From: Candidatus Colwelliibacteriota bacterium
Lineage (GTDB): Bacteria > Patescibacteriota > Minisyncoccia > UBA6257 > Colwellbacteraceae
Reading direction: 5' to 3'
Length of the DNA stretch: 34,804 nucleotides
Assembly: GCA_023228665.1 (NCBI GenBank)
Contig: JALOAR010000003.1
Span: forward strand, 1 to 34,804
Positions within the stretch are counted from its first letter, which is position 1; every line of letters starts with the position of its first letter. Below the pieces are notes generated by a model. That model was not told the origin of the DNA. It ran no database searches and saw nothing but the letters and a program-made list of their open reading frames with translations. This document shows, in pieces, positions 7,903 to 15,664 of this stretch. The translations under genes and the position numbers were made by a program.

Positions 7903-8394
7903 TTAATCTTTTATAAGGCCGGCCGTTATTGCTATTGCAAGCGCGTCAGACGTGTCGTCAATCGGTTTAAAATCCTTTAATCCGAGCAGTATGGAAACCA
8001 TTTTTAATATAGCTTTCTTGTCAGCGGAACCATACCCTGTAACAGCTTGTTTTATGGTGTTTGGGGAAAATTCCCTTATTTTTAAAGACTGTTGTGCTCC
8101 GGCCAGTAATATTACTCCCCTAGCTTCCGAAACAGTCATCGCTGTTGTCTGATTTTTAGAAAAAAATAGCTTTTCTACTGCCATCTCATCCGGTTTTATT
8201 TTTTTAATTAATTCTGAAATCTGTTTATATATGACTGGTAGCTGATCAGTAGAATAGCCTTTTTTCTTTTTTTCTATCAATCCTTTTTTTAATAAAATAA
8301 ATTTATTTCCATTCATTTGGACAGCTCCATATCCTATCCTATGCGTTCCCGGATCTATTCCTAGATATACTTTCCCTTCTTTATTTTTTGGCAT
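7903..8394 (-). CDS. ruvC: Crossover junction endodeoxyribonuclease RuvC
   Basis: RuvC resolves Holliday junctions after RuvAB branch migration. The 163-aa protein has the RNase-H-like fold signature YLGIDPGTHRIGYG with catalytic D14. The second acidic residue is in DEMAVEKLFFSKN, and the C-terminal pair is in DDTSDALAIAI. The central segment TAMTVSEARGVILLAG and the NTIKQAVTGYGSADK loop are also standard. It follows yebC in the same direction by 20 nt. yebC-ruvC is a frequent pairing in bacteria, and ruvB is nearby on the opposite strand. ruvA is not in the window. Confidence 0.95.
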   Translation of the reverse strand: MPKNKEGKVYLGIDPGTHRIGYGAVQMNGNKFILLKKGLIEKKKKGYSTDQLPVIYKQISELIKKIKPDEMAVEKLFFSKNQTTAMTVSEARGVILLAGAQQSLKIREFSPNTIKQAVTGYGSADKKAILKMVSILLGLKDFKPIDDTSDALAIAITAGLIKD

Positions 8395-8414
8395 TTAATA
8401 TTTGAATTTTGAAA

Positions 8415-8942
8415 TTATGCTTCCGCATTTGTATAAACATCCATTACGTCCGGATGGTCATCCAAGGCTTCCAATAAGGATTCTATCTTTTTAGAGTCAT
8501 CTTCGGAAACAGGCTGTTCAAATTGAGGCTTCCAATTGCCTTCTTCATCGGCGTTAAATATCCACTGTACAGATCCTTGTTCGGCAAATTTTGCCGATTT
8601 ATCTGATAATAATTTTTTGAGTTCGGCTACAGTTCTATTTCGATTATCTGTCGCCGCCTTGATTATAAAAGCGGTTCCGGATGGTCCATAAGCCTCTATT
8701 AACAAATCTTCTGTCGGATTATCTTTAGCTTTGCTTATTGCTCTCTCTATGTTTTCCTGCGGAACATTAAACTCTTTAGCTTTATTTATTGCTGATCTAA
8801 GCTGCGGATTAAAATCCGGATTTGGATCGGTTCTTGCGGCGACCTGGACCGCTGCAAGCAGTTTTGTAAACTGCTTAGCCCTCTTTTGATCGGTTATGGC
8901 TTTTTTGTGTTTTATCTGGGACCATTTACTGTGACCTGACAT
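8415..8942 (-). CDS. yebC: YebC/PmpR-family protein, shortened
   Basis: It begins with the family hallmark MSGHSKWSQIKHKKAITDQKRAKQF. The segment PQENIERAISKAK and the region containing YGPSGTAFIIKAATDNRNRTVAELKKLL are also diagnostic. Members are described as transcriptional regulators or as translation factors that relieve stalling at proline stretches. The protein is 175 aa against about 240 in typical members. The loss is in the third domain, although the closing segment (LLEALDDHPDVMDVYTNAE) is kept. The ATG at 8942 lies eight nt from a -10-like TATAAT on the minus strand (8951-8956) with no Shine-Dalgarno sequence. It is divergent from gspE across only 25 bp. Confidence 0.93.
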   Translation of the reverse strand: MSGHSKWSQIKHKKAITDQKRAKQFTKLLAAVQVAARTDPNPDFNPQLRSAINKAKEFNVPQENIERAISKAKDNPTEDLLIEAYGPSGTAFIIKAATDNRNRTVAELKKLLSDKSAKFAEQGSVQWIFNADEEGNWKPQFEQPVSEDDSKKIESLLEALDDHPDVMDVYTNAEA

Positions 8943-8967
8943 TTGCCTATATTATATATAAGTTCCA
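8943..8967. promoter_or_regulatory. Overlapping divergent -10 regions for yebC and gspE
   Basis: The whole gap between two divergent start codons is 25 bp and consists mainly of ATATTATATATAAG. On the minus strand TATAAT at 8951-8956 suits yebC. On the plus strand an overlapping TATA-type -10 suits gspE. Both transcripts would be leaderless, and the two polymerases would compete for the same DNA. Confidence 0.45.
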
Positions 8968-10278
8968 ATGGTATCCAATAGCAGAAAAGATAGGACAGGA
9001 GAAGTTGAAGTTAGTATAGCTTCTATATCCTCTCCTCAAGAATTAAGTGAAGAGTTATCTGAACTCTCTTTTTCTAAGGCATCAACAACCGCTTTTCTTG
9101 AAAAAATATTAAGCGGAGCTCTGTCTCTTAAAGCCTCTGATATTCATTTTGAACCTGGAAAAGAAAAAGTTGCTGTAAGGATCAGGGTAGACGGAGTTCT
9201 TAGAGAAGGAGGCTCGCTTACTACTGAAGAATATAGGTTTATTATTAGCCGAATAAAATTAATAGGCGGAATTAAGCTGAATATCAGGGAAACGGCCCAA
9301 GATGGGCGTTTTACAATAATTTCCAGCGAAGATCAGCGCAACATAGAAGTTCGCGTATCGCTAAATCCTTCTGAATATGGGGAAACTATCGTTTTAAGGC
9401 TGCTTGATCCTGAAACTGTCATATTAGACGTAGAAAGTATTGGCTTAAGGGAGGATGATTTGGAAAAAATAAACAAAAACCTTAAAAAACCAAACGGAAT
9501 GATTCTTGTTACTGGCCCGACAGGTTCAGGTAAAACGACTACTCTTTACTCTTTTATTAAAAAAATAAGTACGTCAGAGATAAAAGTTATAACTATAGAG
9601 GATCCGATTGAGTATCATATCAAGGGAATACAGCAAACCCAAGTTGATGAATCAGCGGGATATGATTTTAAAAATGGCCTGCAATCAATTCTTCGCCAAG
9701 ATCCTGATGTAATTCTCGTAGGCGAAATAAGGGACGCTGAAACTGCTGATATAGCAATGCAAGCCGCCCTTACAGGGCATATTGTTTTTTCTACTCTCCA
9801 TACCAATACCGCCGCTGGGGCTATCCCCCGCCTGATGGATTTAGAAGTTAAGCCGCAGATAATCGGTCCCGCTGTAAATATAGTGGTTGCCGAAAGATTA
9901 GTCCGTCGATTATGCCCTAAATGCAAGAAGAAAGTGGATATAAGCGAGGATTTTAGGAAAAAAATAGAATTATTTATTAATTCTTTGCCGGAAAATATAT
10001 CAAAACCTGATTTTTCAGATATTAGCCTATATGAGCCGGTTGGCTGTCCTTCTTGTATAGGAGGCTATAAAGGAAGAACCGGTATTTTTGAAATACTTGA
10101 AGTAAATAAAGATATTGAAATTATGGTTCATAAGGAATCTAGTGAAGCGGAAATAATAGATTTTCTTACCGGCAAAGGTTTTGTTAATATACAAAAAGAC
10201 GGTATCGTTAAAGCTCTTAAAGGCGTTACCGATCTTAAGGAAATTGAAAAAGTCACGGGTCCCATTGAATGGCGGTAA
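8968..10278 (+). CDS. GspE/PilB-type secretion or type IV pilus assembly ATPase
   Basis: This is a hexameric motor ATPase of the PilB/GspE family, which drives pilin polymerisation or secretion from the cytoplasmic face. The 436-aa form lacks the N-terminal MshEN-type domain and begins close to the NTP-binding core. Visible motifs are SDIHFEP (58-64), Walker A GPTGSGKT at 183-190, the Asp box near IEDPIEYHI, Walker B within QDPDVILVGEIRDAET, and the His box TGHIVFSTLHTNTA. The zinc-binding cysteines are LCPKCKKK and, later, GCPSCIGGYKGRTGIFEI. No pilC, pilT or prepilin gene is adjacent, so the substrate pilin is elsewhere. The start was taken at the ATG right after the shared promoter. Confidence 0.9.
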   Translation: MVSNSRKDRTGEVEVSIASISSPQELSEELSELSFSKASTTAFLEKILSGALSLKASDIHFEPGKEKVAVRIRVDGVLREGGSLTTEEYRFIISRIKLIGGIKLNIRETAQDGRFTIISSEDQRNIEVRVSLNPSEYGETIVLRLLDPETVILDVESIGLREDDLEKINKNLKKPNGMILVTGPTGSGKTTTLYSFIKKISTSEIKVITIEDPIEYHIKGIQQTQVDESAGYDFKNGLQSILRQDPDVILVGEIRDAETADIAMQAALTGHIVFSTLHTNTAAGAIPRLMDLEVKPQIIGPAVNIVVAERLVRRLCPKCKKKVDISEDFRKKIELFINSLPENISKPDFSDISLYEPVGCPSCIGGYKGRTGIFEILEVNKDIEIMVHKESSEAEIIDFLTGKGFVNIQKDGIVKALKGVTDLKEIEKVTGPIEWR

Positions 10279-10302
10279 AAACTCGTGATATATCGGGACA
10301 AA

Positions 10303-10453
10303 TAAAAAATCCGCAAGGATTCGGATATTATGGGAACTCCTTCTGTTTTAAGAAAAAACAGGATGGAGGTTAAGATGTGCCCGAGGCGTACTTCAGCCGA
10401 AACCAAAGCAGCTATTAACTGAGGCGACATCCCGCCGAATCCTTAACGGATTT
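10303..10453 (-). ncRNA. Candidate stand-alone structured RNA, about 150 nt, class unknown
   Basis: The minus-strand transcript would start near 10453 and end in a U run at about 10304-10309. Its two ends pair over 17 bp: plus-strand 10307-10313 with 10447-10453, and 10315-10324 with 10435-10444, separated by a 1x2 internal loop. Inside are two arms. One has CTGTTTT (10343-10349) pairing with AAAACAG (10355-10361), extended by CTCC/GGAG. The other has GATGT (10374-10378) pairing with ACATC (10427-10431), then GCC/GGC and TCAG/CTGA. This gives a three-way junction. A sigma-70-like promoter lies exactly at the 5' end. I see no SRP GGAA-loop motif, no tmRNA or RNase P core and no 6S-like rod. 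The same helices can form on the plus strand as a leader before ruvB, but the promoter and U run favour the minus strand. Confidence 0.6.
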
Positions 10454-10459
10454 GTCCGC

Positions 10460-10488
10460 ATACTAACATACTAGATTAATATTGTCAA
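10460..10488 (-). promoter_or_regulatory. Sigma-70-like promoter for the structured RNA
   Basis: Read on the minus strand, a perfect -35 TTGACA (10483-10488), a 17-nt spacer and -10 TAGTAT (10460-10465) predict initiation near 10453. That is the first base of the terminal helix of the candidate RNA. It lies directly upstream of the divergent ruvB start. Confidence 0.65.
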
Positions 10489-10491
10489 GCT

Positions 10492-11490
10492 ATGTCCGAG
10501 AACAATATACAAGGACAAAAAGAAGAGAGAAACTGGGAAAATCTGTTAAGGCCGGGTGGTTTTGATGAGTATATCGGGCAAGACCTGGTCAAAAGAAGCC
10601 TTGGTATTATTCTAGAAGCGGCCAATAAAAGAAAAGAGTCAATAGATCATATTTTATTTTACGGGCAAGCCGGACTAGGTAAAACAACCCTTGCTCATAT
10701 AGTGGCAAAAGAGACTGGCGGTAATTTAAAAATAACTTCTGGTCCGGCAATAGAAAAAACAGGAGACTTGGCCGCTATCCTAACTAACTTAGAAAAAGGA
10801 GATATTTTGTTTATTGACGAAATTCATCGTCTTAACAGAATGATAGAGGAAATACTATACCCGGCCATGGAAAATAGGTCATTAAATATAGTTCTTGGCA
10901 AAGGTCCGTCGGCCAGAACTCTTTCTATAGAGTTGCCTCCCTTTTCTCTTATTGCGGCCACAACAAGAATAGATATGTTGTCTGGACCTTTACGCTCTCG
11001 ATTCGGAGGTACTTTTAGATTGGATTATTATTCTCTTAGCGATATAGCTGAAATAATAAAAAGATCGGCAAAAATACTTAATGTAAATATAGATAGTGAT
11101 GCGATTAAAACAATAGCTGAAGTAAGCAGGTTTACTCCCAGAACGGCAAACAGAATACTTAAAAGAGCAAGAGATCTTGTTCAAGTTAAGAACGAAGACA
11201 CTATAAATAAAAATTGCCTAAAAGAACTATTCGAGGTGCTTGAAATAGATAATCTTGGCCTTGAATATCAAGATAGAAGGATACTTTCTATCCTTAAGGA
11301 CCAATTTGGAGGAGGACCTGCCGGTATTGGGGCTATATCATCTTCTTTAGGAGAGGAAAAAAGCGTTATTGAGAGCGTATATGAACCATATCTTATTAAA
11401 ATAGGCCTTATAAAAAGAACTCCTTCTGGCCGAGCCCTTACTGATAAGGGGCTTGAATACGCTGAAAAATGCTCTAAAAATAAAAAATAA
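10492..11490 (+). CDS. ruvB: Holliday junction branch migration ATPase RuvB
   Basis: RuvB is the AAA+ ring motor that, with RuvA, moves Holliday junctions toward RuvC. The 332-aa protein opens with RPGGFDEYIGQ. Walker A is GQAGLGKT at 58-65 and Walker B is IDEIH near 108-112. The sensor/arginine-finger region is SGPLRSRFGGTFRLDYYS, followed by FTPRTANRILKRARD. The C-terminal winged-helix DNA-binding domain contains GGPAGIGAISSSLGEEKSVIESVYEPYLI. The ATG at 10492 has no Shine-Dalgarno sequence. The stop overlaps the tsaE start (TAATG), so the two genes are translationally coupled. Confidence 0.96.
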   Translation: MSENNIQGQKEERNWENLLRPGGFDEYIGQDLVKRSLGIILEAANKRKESIDHILFYGQAGLGKTTLAHIVAKETGGNLKITSGPAIEKTGDLAAILTNLEKGDILFIDEIHRLNRMIEEILYPAMENRSLNIVLGKGPSARTLSIELPPFSLIAATTRIDMLSGPLRSRFGGTFRLDYYSLSDIAEIIKRSAKILNVNIDSDAIKTIAEVSRFTPRTANRILKRARDLVQVKNEDTINKNCLKELFEVLEIDNLGLEYQDRRILSILKDQFGGGPAGIGAISSSLGEEKSVIESVYEPYLIKIGLIKRTPSGRALTDKGLEYAEKCSKNKK

Positions 11491-11927
11491 TGCCAACCTT
11501 TAACTCTTTTTCCGAAGAAGAAACTCAAAAAATAGGGTTTAAAACCGCTGAAAAAATAATAAAAAGCCGTAAAAAAGAAAAAAAAGCGCAAGTAATATTG
11601 CTTTTTGGCGACCTTGGTGCTGGGAAAACAGCTTTTACTAAAGGTTTTGCTCGTTTTTTTGATATTGATAAAATAACCAGTCCGACTTTTAATTTAATGA
11701 AGTTTTATCCTATTAATAAGGGTTATTCACAACTTATCCACGCAGATTTATATCGTATTAGAAATAAAAAAGAGCTGGATTCAATAGATTTTTATAAAGA
11801 ATTAAAAAATGAAGAAAATATAATTCTTATTGAATGGCCGGAGTTGGCAGGACAAGAAATATCGGGGAAAAAAATAAATTTTTCCTATGGGGAAGAAGAA
11901 AATAAGCGAATTATAAATATCGATTAG
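11490..11927 (+). CDS. tsaE: tRNA threonylcarbamoyladenosine biosynthesis ATPase TsaE
   Basis: TsaE is the small P-loop ATPase that cycles the TsaB-TsaD complex making t6A37 on ANN-decoding tRNAs. The 145-aa protein has Walker A GDLGAGKT at 40-47, followed by FTKGFARFF. The switch segment is ITSPTFNLMKFY, and the conserved LIHADLYRI and ILIEWPEL motifs follow. The gene starts on the last base of the ruvB stop codon. Coupling of t6A synthesis with a recombination gene is common as a genomic neighbourhood but has no clear functional link. Confidence 0.93.
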   Translation: MPTFNSFSEEETQKIGFKTAEKIIKSRKKEKKAQVILLFGDLGAGKTAFTKGFARFFDIDKITSPTFNLMKFYPINKGYSQLIHADLYRIRNKKELDSIDFYKELKNEENIILIEWPELAGQEISGKKINFSYGEEENKRIINID

Positions 11928-11958
11928 GCATATCGAGTGTTATAATAAAGCATATATT

Positions 11959-12828
11959 ATGCCTACTTTTCTCATAATAGACGCTAATTCCCTTATTCAT
12001 CGGGCATATCACGCTCTTCCTCCCCTCACTGGCTCTAATGGCGAGCCTGCCGGTGCTTTGTATGGATTATCCAGTATTCTTATGAAGATAGTTAGGGAGG
12101 TGTCGCCGGATTATGCTGTTGCCGCGTATGACCGCCCGGAGCCTACTTTTAGAAAAAAAGAGTTTTCTGCGTATAAAGAAAACCGCCCCTTGGCTACCGA
12201 TGATCTTATATCGCAAATAATTTCCTCAAAAGAGATATTTAATGCTTTTAGTATCAAGTGTCTTGAAGCTCCCGGCTTTGAAGCAGACGATATTATAGGC
12301 ACAGTTGCTTCAAAAGTAGCGGAAGAGAAAAATGCTCCAAAAGTTATTATTTTATCGGGAGATCTTGATATTCTTCAGTTGGTTAAAGACGGCAATATCA
12401 TCGCTTGGGTTCCTAAAAAAGGCATAAGCTCTTTTACTGAATACGATAAAGAGGCGGTTATTGGGCGTTTTGGTATTCCGCCAGAGCTTGTGCCTGATTT
12501 TAAAGGCTTAGTCGGAGATATATCAGATAATATTCCGGGCATTCAGGGTGTTGGGCCTAAAACCGCCGCCGATATTATTAAAAAATATGGCCCTCTTGAA
12601 GATCTTTATGATCTTTCTCCTCAAGCTAAAACAAAAGCGATGGAAAATGTAATGAAAAATAAGAAAACCGCTCTTTTATCTAAAAAATTGGCAACCATAG
12701 ATAAAAATGTTCCTATCCCCTTTTATTCGATAGAGGATTTTAAGGTTAAACCCCTTGAAAAGAAAAAAATATCAGAATTTTTGCTTTCCAAAGGGTTTAA
12801 AAATCTTTCTGAAAGAGCTCTTAAATAA
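11959..12828 (+). CDS. 5'-3' exonuclease (polA N-terminal/FEN-type), stand-alone
   Basis: This is a flap/5'-3' exonuclease, expected to remove RNA primers and flaps at the lagging strand. Metal-binding acids are visible in IIDANSLIHRAYHA (start), FEADDIIGTVA, ILSGDLDILQLV and GDISDNIPGIQGVGPKTA. The last is the helix-hairpin-helix/H3TH motif. The arch region AYDRPEPTFRKKEFSAYKENRP is present. At 289 aa it ends after the nuclease domain, with no proofreading or polymerase domain of DNA polymerase I. A -10-like TATAAT at 11941-11946, twelve nt before the ATG, suggests its own promoter with a very short leader. Confidence 0.92.
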   Translation: MPTFLIIDANSLIHRAYHALPPLTGSNGEPAGALYGLSSILMKIVREVSPDYAVAAYDRPEPTFRKKEFSAYKENRPLATDDLISQIISSKEIFNAFSIKCLEAPGFEADDIIGTVASKVAEEKNAPKVIILSGDLDILQLVKDGNIIAWVPKKGISSFTEYDKEAVIGRFGIPPELVPDFKGLVGDISDNIPGIQGVGPKTAADIIKKYGPLEDLYDLSPQAKTKAMENVMKNKKTALLSKKLATIDKNVPIPFYSIEDFKVKPLEKKKISEFLLSKGFKNLSERALK

Positions 12829-13018
12829 TTAAAGTTTTCCTGTATTTTCTGGAAATTGTAAATTTAAGTTTTAATATTTATTCCCACTATTTTCGCATAG
12901 GCAGAAATTCAGGGCTGTATTTAATTCTTTAGTTGCTTCGGCTATCAGGAGATTGAATTTTGATATTTTTATTCCATATTTCAGGATTTAGCTTGTAATA
13001 GTACAATTAACTTGTATC

Positions 13019-14341
13019 TTGCCTAAAAAAGAAAAAACAAAAAAAATTAAATTTTTAAAAGCGGAGTTTTCCGCTTTTTGGCTTTCGATTGCCACGGGAA
13101 TTTTTGCTTGCGCATTTTCTTTTATATATTTCCCCCTTATTTGGTTTATAGTTTTGTGTGCTCTTTTTGCTTTTCTTACGGGGCTGTCGTTGTTTATGGC
13201 TCTTTCCGCTATTGATTGCAAAAGGGAAAATGAGTTCGAAAAAAACCGCACGGACAAAATAGTATCTAATGTTAGTGATGGAATTATTATCTATAATAAA
13301 AGCTTTAAAGTTCTTATTTGGAACAAGGAAGCTGAAAATATATTTAAAATAAGAAAAGAAGATATTATCGGCGAAGTAATTTCTCCCGAGAAAATGTCAG
13401 ATCCCTCTCTTAAAGCGGTTATTCAAACAATCTTTCCTTCTCTTGCTCCGGCGGTCATTAAAAAAAGCCTTCCTGGGGAATATCCCCAATTAATGGATAT
13501 ATCTTTTTTGGAACCGAATCTTGAATTGTCGGTATCGACAGATAAGATATTTGATAAGAGCGGCGAACTTATCGGATTTATAAAAATAATAAAAAACAGG
13601 ACGCGCGAAGTTGAGTTATTGCGTTCAAAATCGGAATTTATAACTGTGGCAGCGCACCAATTAAGAACTCCTCTTACCGCGGTCCATTGGATATTTGAGA
13701 CCTTTAACAAAAGCGATTCTATAAAAGGACCCGATAAAGAACTTGTTTCTAACGGGCTTACTGCCTCGGTAAAGCTTTTAAAGATAGTTAACGATCTTCT
13801 CGATGTATCCAAAATAGAGGCGGGAAAGTTCGGTTATAACTTTACCCAGATAGATATGGGTATGTTTATGGACGATCTTCTCGAAAACGCTAATATTCTA
13901 GCGAAGAAATTTAGTGTTATGCTCTATTTTGACCGCCCTAAAGCGCCGGTTATTATTCATGGCGATCCCCAAAAGCTTGGTATAGCTTTTTCAAATCTTA
14001 TTGATAACGCTATTAAATATAATGTCGAAAACGGGCAAGTCATAGTTAAAATCGAGCCCTATCCGAATAAGCCTTATATACAAATATCTATAAAAGATAC
14101 TGGTATAGGCATAACAAAAGAAGGCCTAGATAAATTATTCACTAAGTTTTTCCGCGGAGAAAATGTGGTAAAAGAACAGACCGAAGGATCTGGCTTGGGC
14201 TTATATATAACTAAGAACATAATATTGAGGCATGGAGGCGATATTTCTGCAGATTCTGCTCTTGGCAGAGGTACGACTTTCTATGTTGTTTTGCCGACAG
14301 ATCCCGCCCTCATTCCTCCTAAAGAAATATCCGCCGAGTAA
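13019..14341 (+). CDS. PAS-domain sensor histidine kinase, orphan
   Basis: This is a membrane-bound two-component kinase of 440 aa. A basic N-terminus is followed by two membrane helices (about 10-32 and 34-55) with almost no extracytoplasmic loop. A PAS domain follows, starting VSNVSDGIIIYNKSFKVLIWNKEAENIF. The HisKA H-box is AAHQLRTPL with phosphoacceptor H213. The HATPase domain has the N-box LIDNAIKYN, G1 IKDTGIGI, a phenylalanine-type segment KLFTKFFRGE and the G2 GSGLGLYI. The start is TTG (MPKKEK), chosen because the next in-frame Met lies after the membrane segments. No response regulator is adjacent. The lack of a sensor loop suggests detection within the membrane or in the cytoplasmic PAS domain. 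Confidence 0.92.
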   Translation: MPKKEKTKKIKFLKAEFSAFWLSIATGIFACAFSFIYFPLIWFIVLCALFAFLTGLSLFMALSAIDCKRENEFEKNRTDKIVSNVSDGIIIYNKSFKVLIWNKEAENIFKIRKEDIIGEVISPEKMSDPSLKAVIQTIFPSLAPAVIKKSLPGEYPQLMDISFLEPNLELSVSTDKIFDKSGELIGFIKIIKNRTREVELLRSKSEFITVAAHQLRTPLTAVHWIFETFNKSDSIKGPDKELVSNGLTASVKLLKIVNDLLDVSKIEAGKFGYNFTQIDMGMFMDDLLENANILAKKFSVMLYFDRPKAPVIIHGDPQKLGIAFSNLIDNAIKYNVENGQVIVKIEPYPNKPYIQISIKDTGIGITKEGLDKLFTKFFRGENVVKEQTEGSGLGLYITKNIILRHGGDISADSALGRGTTFYVVLPTDPALIPPKEISAE

Positions 14342-14453
14342 AAGATAATCCCCGGAACCTAATTGTTATTTCTAAAAATTATATTGGCAATTTATCGATA
14401 GCCTGCGTTGCCCAAAATTAGAAATTTAAAATTAGAAATTTTATTATTATTGT

Positions 14454-15329
14454 ATGCCTGAATTGCCTGAAGTTGAAAACACGGTTAAAGGCCTTAAAAG
14501 GTCTGTTAAGGGTAGTGTTATTAAAGATGTCTGGACTAATACGGCCAAGCTTATTCGCGAGGGTTCTTTTGAGAGTTTTAAAAAAGGAGTTAAAAATAAA
14601 AAAATAACCGGAGTTAGGAGGAGGGCTAAGAATATAATTATTTCCCTTGAGAATGGGTACGCTATTCTCATACATCTTAAAATGACCGGACACTTGCTTA
14701 TAGGGAAATGGAAAATAGAAGGGCCAAAAGAAAAAGAAACGGCTATGCCTCTGGGCAATAGTGTTTTAAAGGATAAGGTTAACGGATATATACATTTTAT
14801 TTTTTATCTTAATGACGGCCGGCAATTGGCTTTTTCTGATCTACGTAAATTTGGAAAGCTGGTTTTTGGAAAAGAGGAAGAGATATTAAAAGAGGAAAAT
14901 ATAGGCATAGAAGCTCCCGATATTTCCCTAGAAGAGCTAAGAGGCATAGCCAGCAAATCTTCTAAAAAAATAAAAACTTTATTAATGGACCAAAGTAAAA
15001 TTGCCGGCATAGGCAATATCTACTCTGACGATATTCTTTTTAAATCCGGAATTCACCCTCTTCGCAAAGCTTCTTCCTTATCAGATATGGAATTAAAAAA
15101 ACTTCACAGATCAATAGGCGATATTTTAAATCGGGCTATTAAATTAGGCGGTTCGTCCATATCAGATTATCGCGATATTAAAGGGGAAAAAGGCAGGTAC
15201 GGCGAAGAAAGGCTGGTTTATCAAAGGGATGGAGAATTGTGTCCCGTATGTAGCACTGTAATAGAAAAAACTAAAGTAGGAGGCAGGACGGCAAGGTTTT
15301 GCCCAAAATGCCAACCGGCTAATATCTAA
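14454..15329 (+). CDS. mutM: Formamidopyrimidine-DNA glycosylase (Fpg/MutM)
   Basis: This base-excision glycosylase/AP lyase removes 8-oxoG and formamidopyrimidines. The product begins MPELPEVENTVKGL, giving the catalytic proline after Met removal and the E of the active site. The HLKMTGH motif carries the conserved lysine at K76. The helix-two-turn-helix contains DQSKIAGIGNIYSDDILF. The C-terminal zinc finger has Cys 263, 266, 283 and 286. Compared with E. coli, the N-terminal domain has a small insertion around residues 85-110. The ATG follows a TATTAT-type -10 by a few nt, so a leaderless message is likely. Confidence 0.95.
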   Translation: MPELPEVENTVKGLKRSVKGSVIKDVWTNTAKLIREGSFESFKKGVKNKKITGVRRRAKNIIISLENGYAILIHLKMTGHLLIGKWKIEGPKEKETAMPLGNSVLKDKVNGYIHFIFYLNDGRQLAFSDLRKFGKLVFGKEEEILKEENIGIEAPDISLEELRGIASKSSKKIKTLLMDQSKIAGIGNIYSDDILFKSGIHPLRKASSLSDMELKKLHRSIGDILNRAIKLGGSSISDYRDIKGEKGRYGEERLVYQRDGELCPVCSTVIEKTKVGGRTARFCPKCQPANI

Positions 15330-15332
15330 AAA

Positions 15333-15363
15333 TAAAAAAAACTCCAGGCGCTACCTAGAGTTT
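15333..15363 (-). terminator. Rho-independent terminator for the 57-aa gene (minus strand)
   Basis: AAACTCCAGG (15339-15348) and CCTAGAGTTT (15354-15363) pair with one mismatch over a 5-nt loop. On the minus strand the stem is followed by eight T residues. The stem includes the last codons and stop of the small minus-strand gene, so gene end and terminator are fused. It can also end mutM transcription from the other side. Confidence 0.65.
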
Positions 15364-15528
15364 GATTGATTTCCCCTTATTTATTATAAGGATTTTATCA
15401 TCATTTTTTAAAACACTTTTTCCTTTTATTTCGATTTCGTCTCCGCTTAAATCAATAGTTCCTCCTTCAATTGAGTCTATCTTCAAGACTTTTCCACCAC
15501 AGTTAGTAATGTTAATATTCATACCCAT
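15355..15528 (-). CDS. Small hypothetical protein, 57 aa
   Basis: The frame begins MGMNINITNCGGKVLKIDSI, continues EGGTIDLSGDEIEIKGKSV and ends in a lysine-rich, hydrophobic strand pattern. The alternating residues suggest a small all-beta protein. No family is recognised. Support for its being real is strong for its size. A sigma-70-like promoter (15577-15605) lies upstream. A purine-rich GGGGTG about seven nt before the ATG serves as ribosome binding site. A terminator overlaps its stop. A second in-frame Met is two codons downstream, but the binding-site spacing favours the first. Confidence 0.65.
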   Translation of the reverse strand: MGMNINITNCGGKVLKIDSIEGGTIDLSGDEIEIKGKSVLKNDDKILIINKGKSIKL

Positions 15529-15576
15529 TCAAAACACCCCTTTATTTATTTTTTAATATTCGTTTCTTATGTTTTG

Positions 15577-15605
15577 ATTAAAGCATAAAAATATATATTT
15601 GTCAA
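15577..15605 (-). promoter_or_regulatory. Sigma-70-like promoter for the 57-aa gene
   Basis: Read on the minus strand, -35 TTGACA (15600-15605), a 17-nt spacer and -10 TTTAAT (15577-15582, 5 of 6) are present. The predicted start near 15570 leaves a leader of about 40 nt containing the GGGGTG ribosome-binding sequence. Confidence 0.7.
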
Positions 15606-15664
15606 GTATAAGGCTCTCTTTTGGCTTTTCCGGGGTTCTATATTTTTATGTTATATTTTAGCCA

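Noticed and set aside
7656..7916. Plus-strand frames opposite the acidic small protein
   Set aside because: Serine and proline/leucine runs are the mirror of the Asp/Glu codons on the minus strand.
10128..10430. Minus-strand frame across the gspE end and the structured RNA
   Set aside because: It overlaps strongly supported gspE coding sequence and the RNA helices, and its codons show no family.
11723..11742. Two DnaA-box-like 9-mers (TTATTCACA, TTATCCACG) inside tsaE
   Set aside because: They encode the conserved LIHADLYR region, so protein constraint explains them, and they are isolated.
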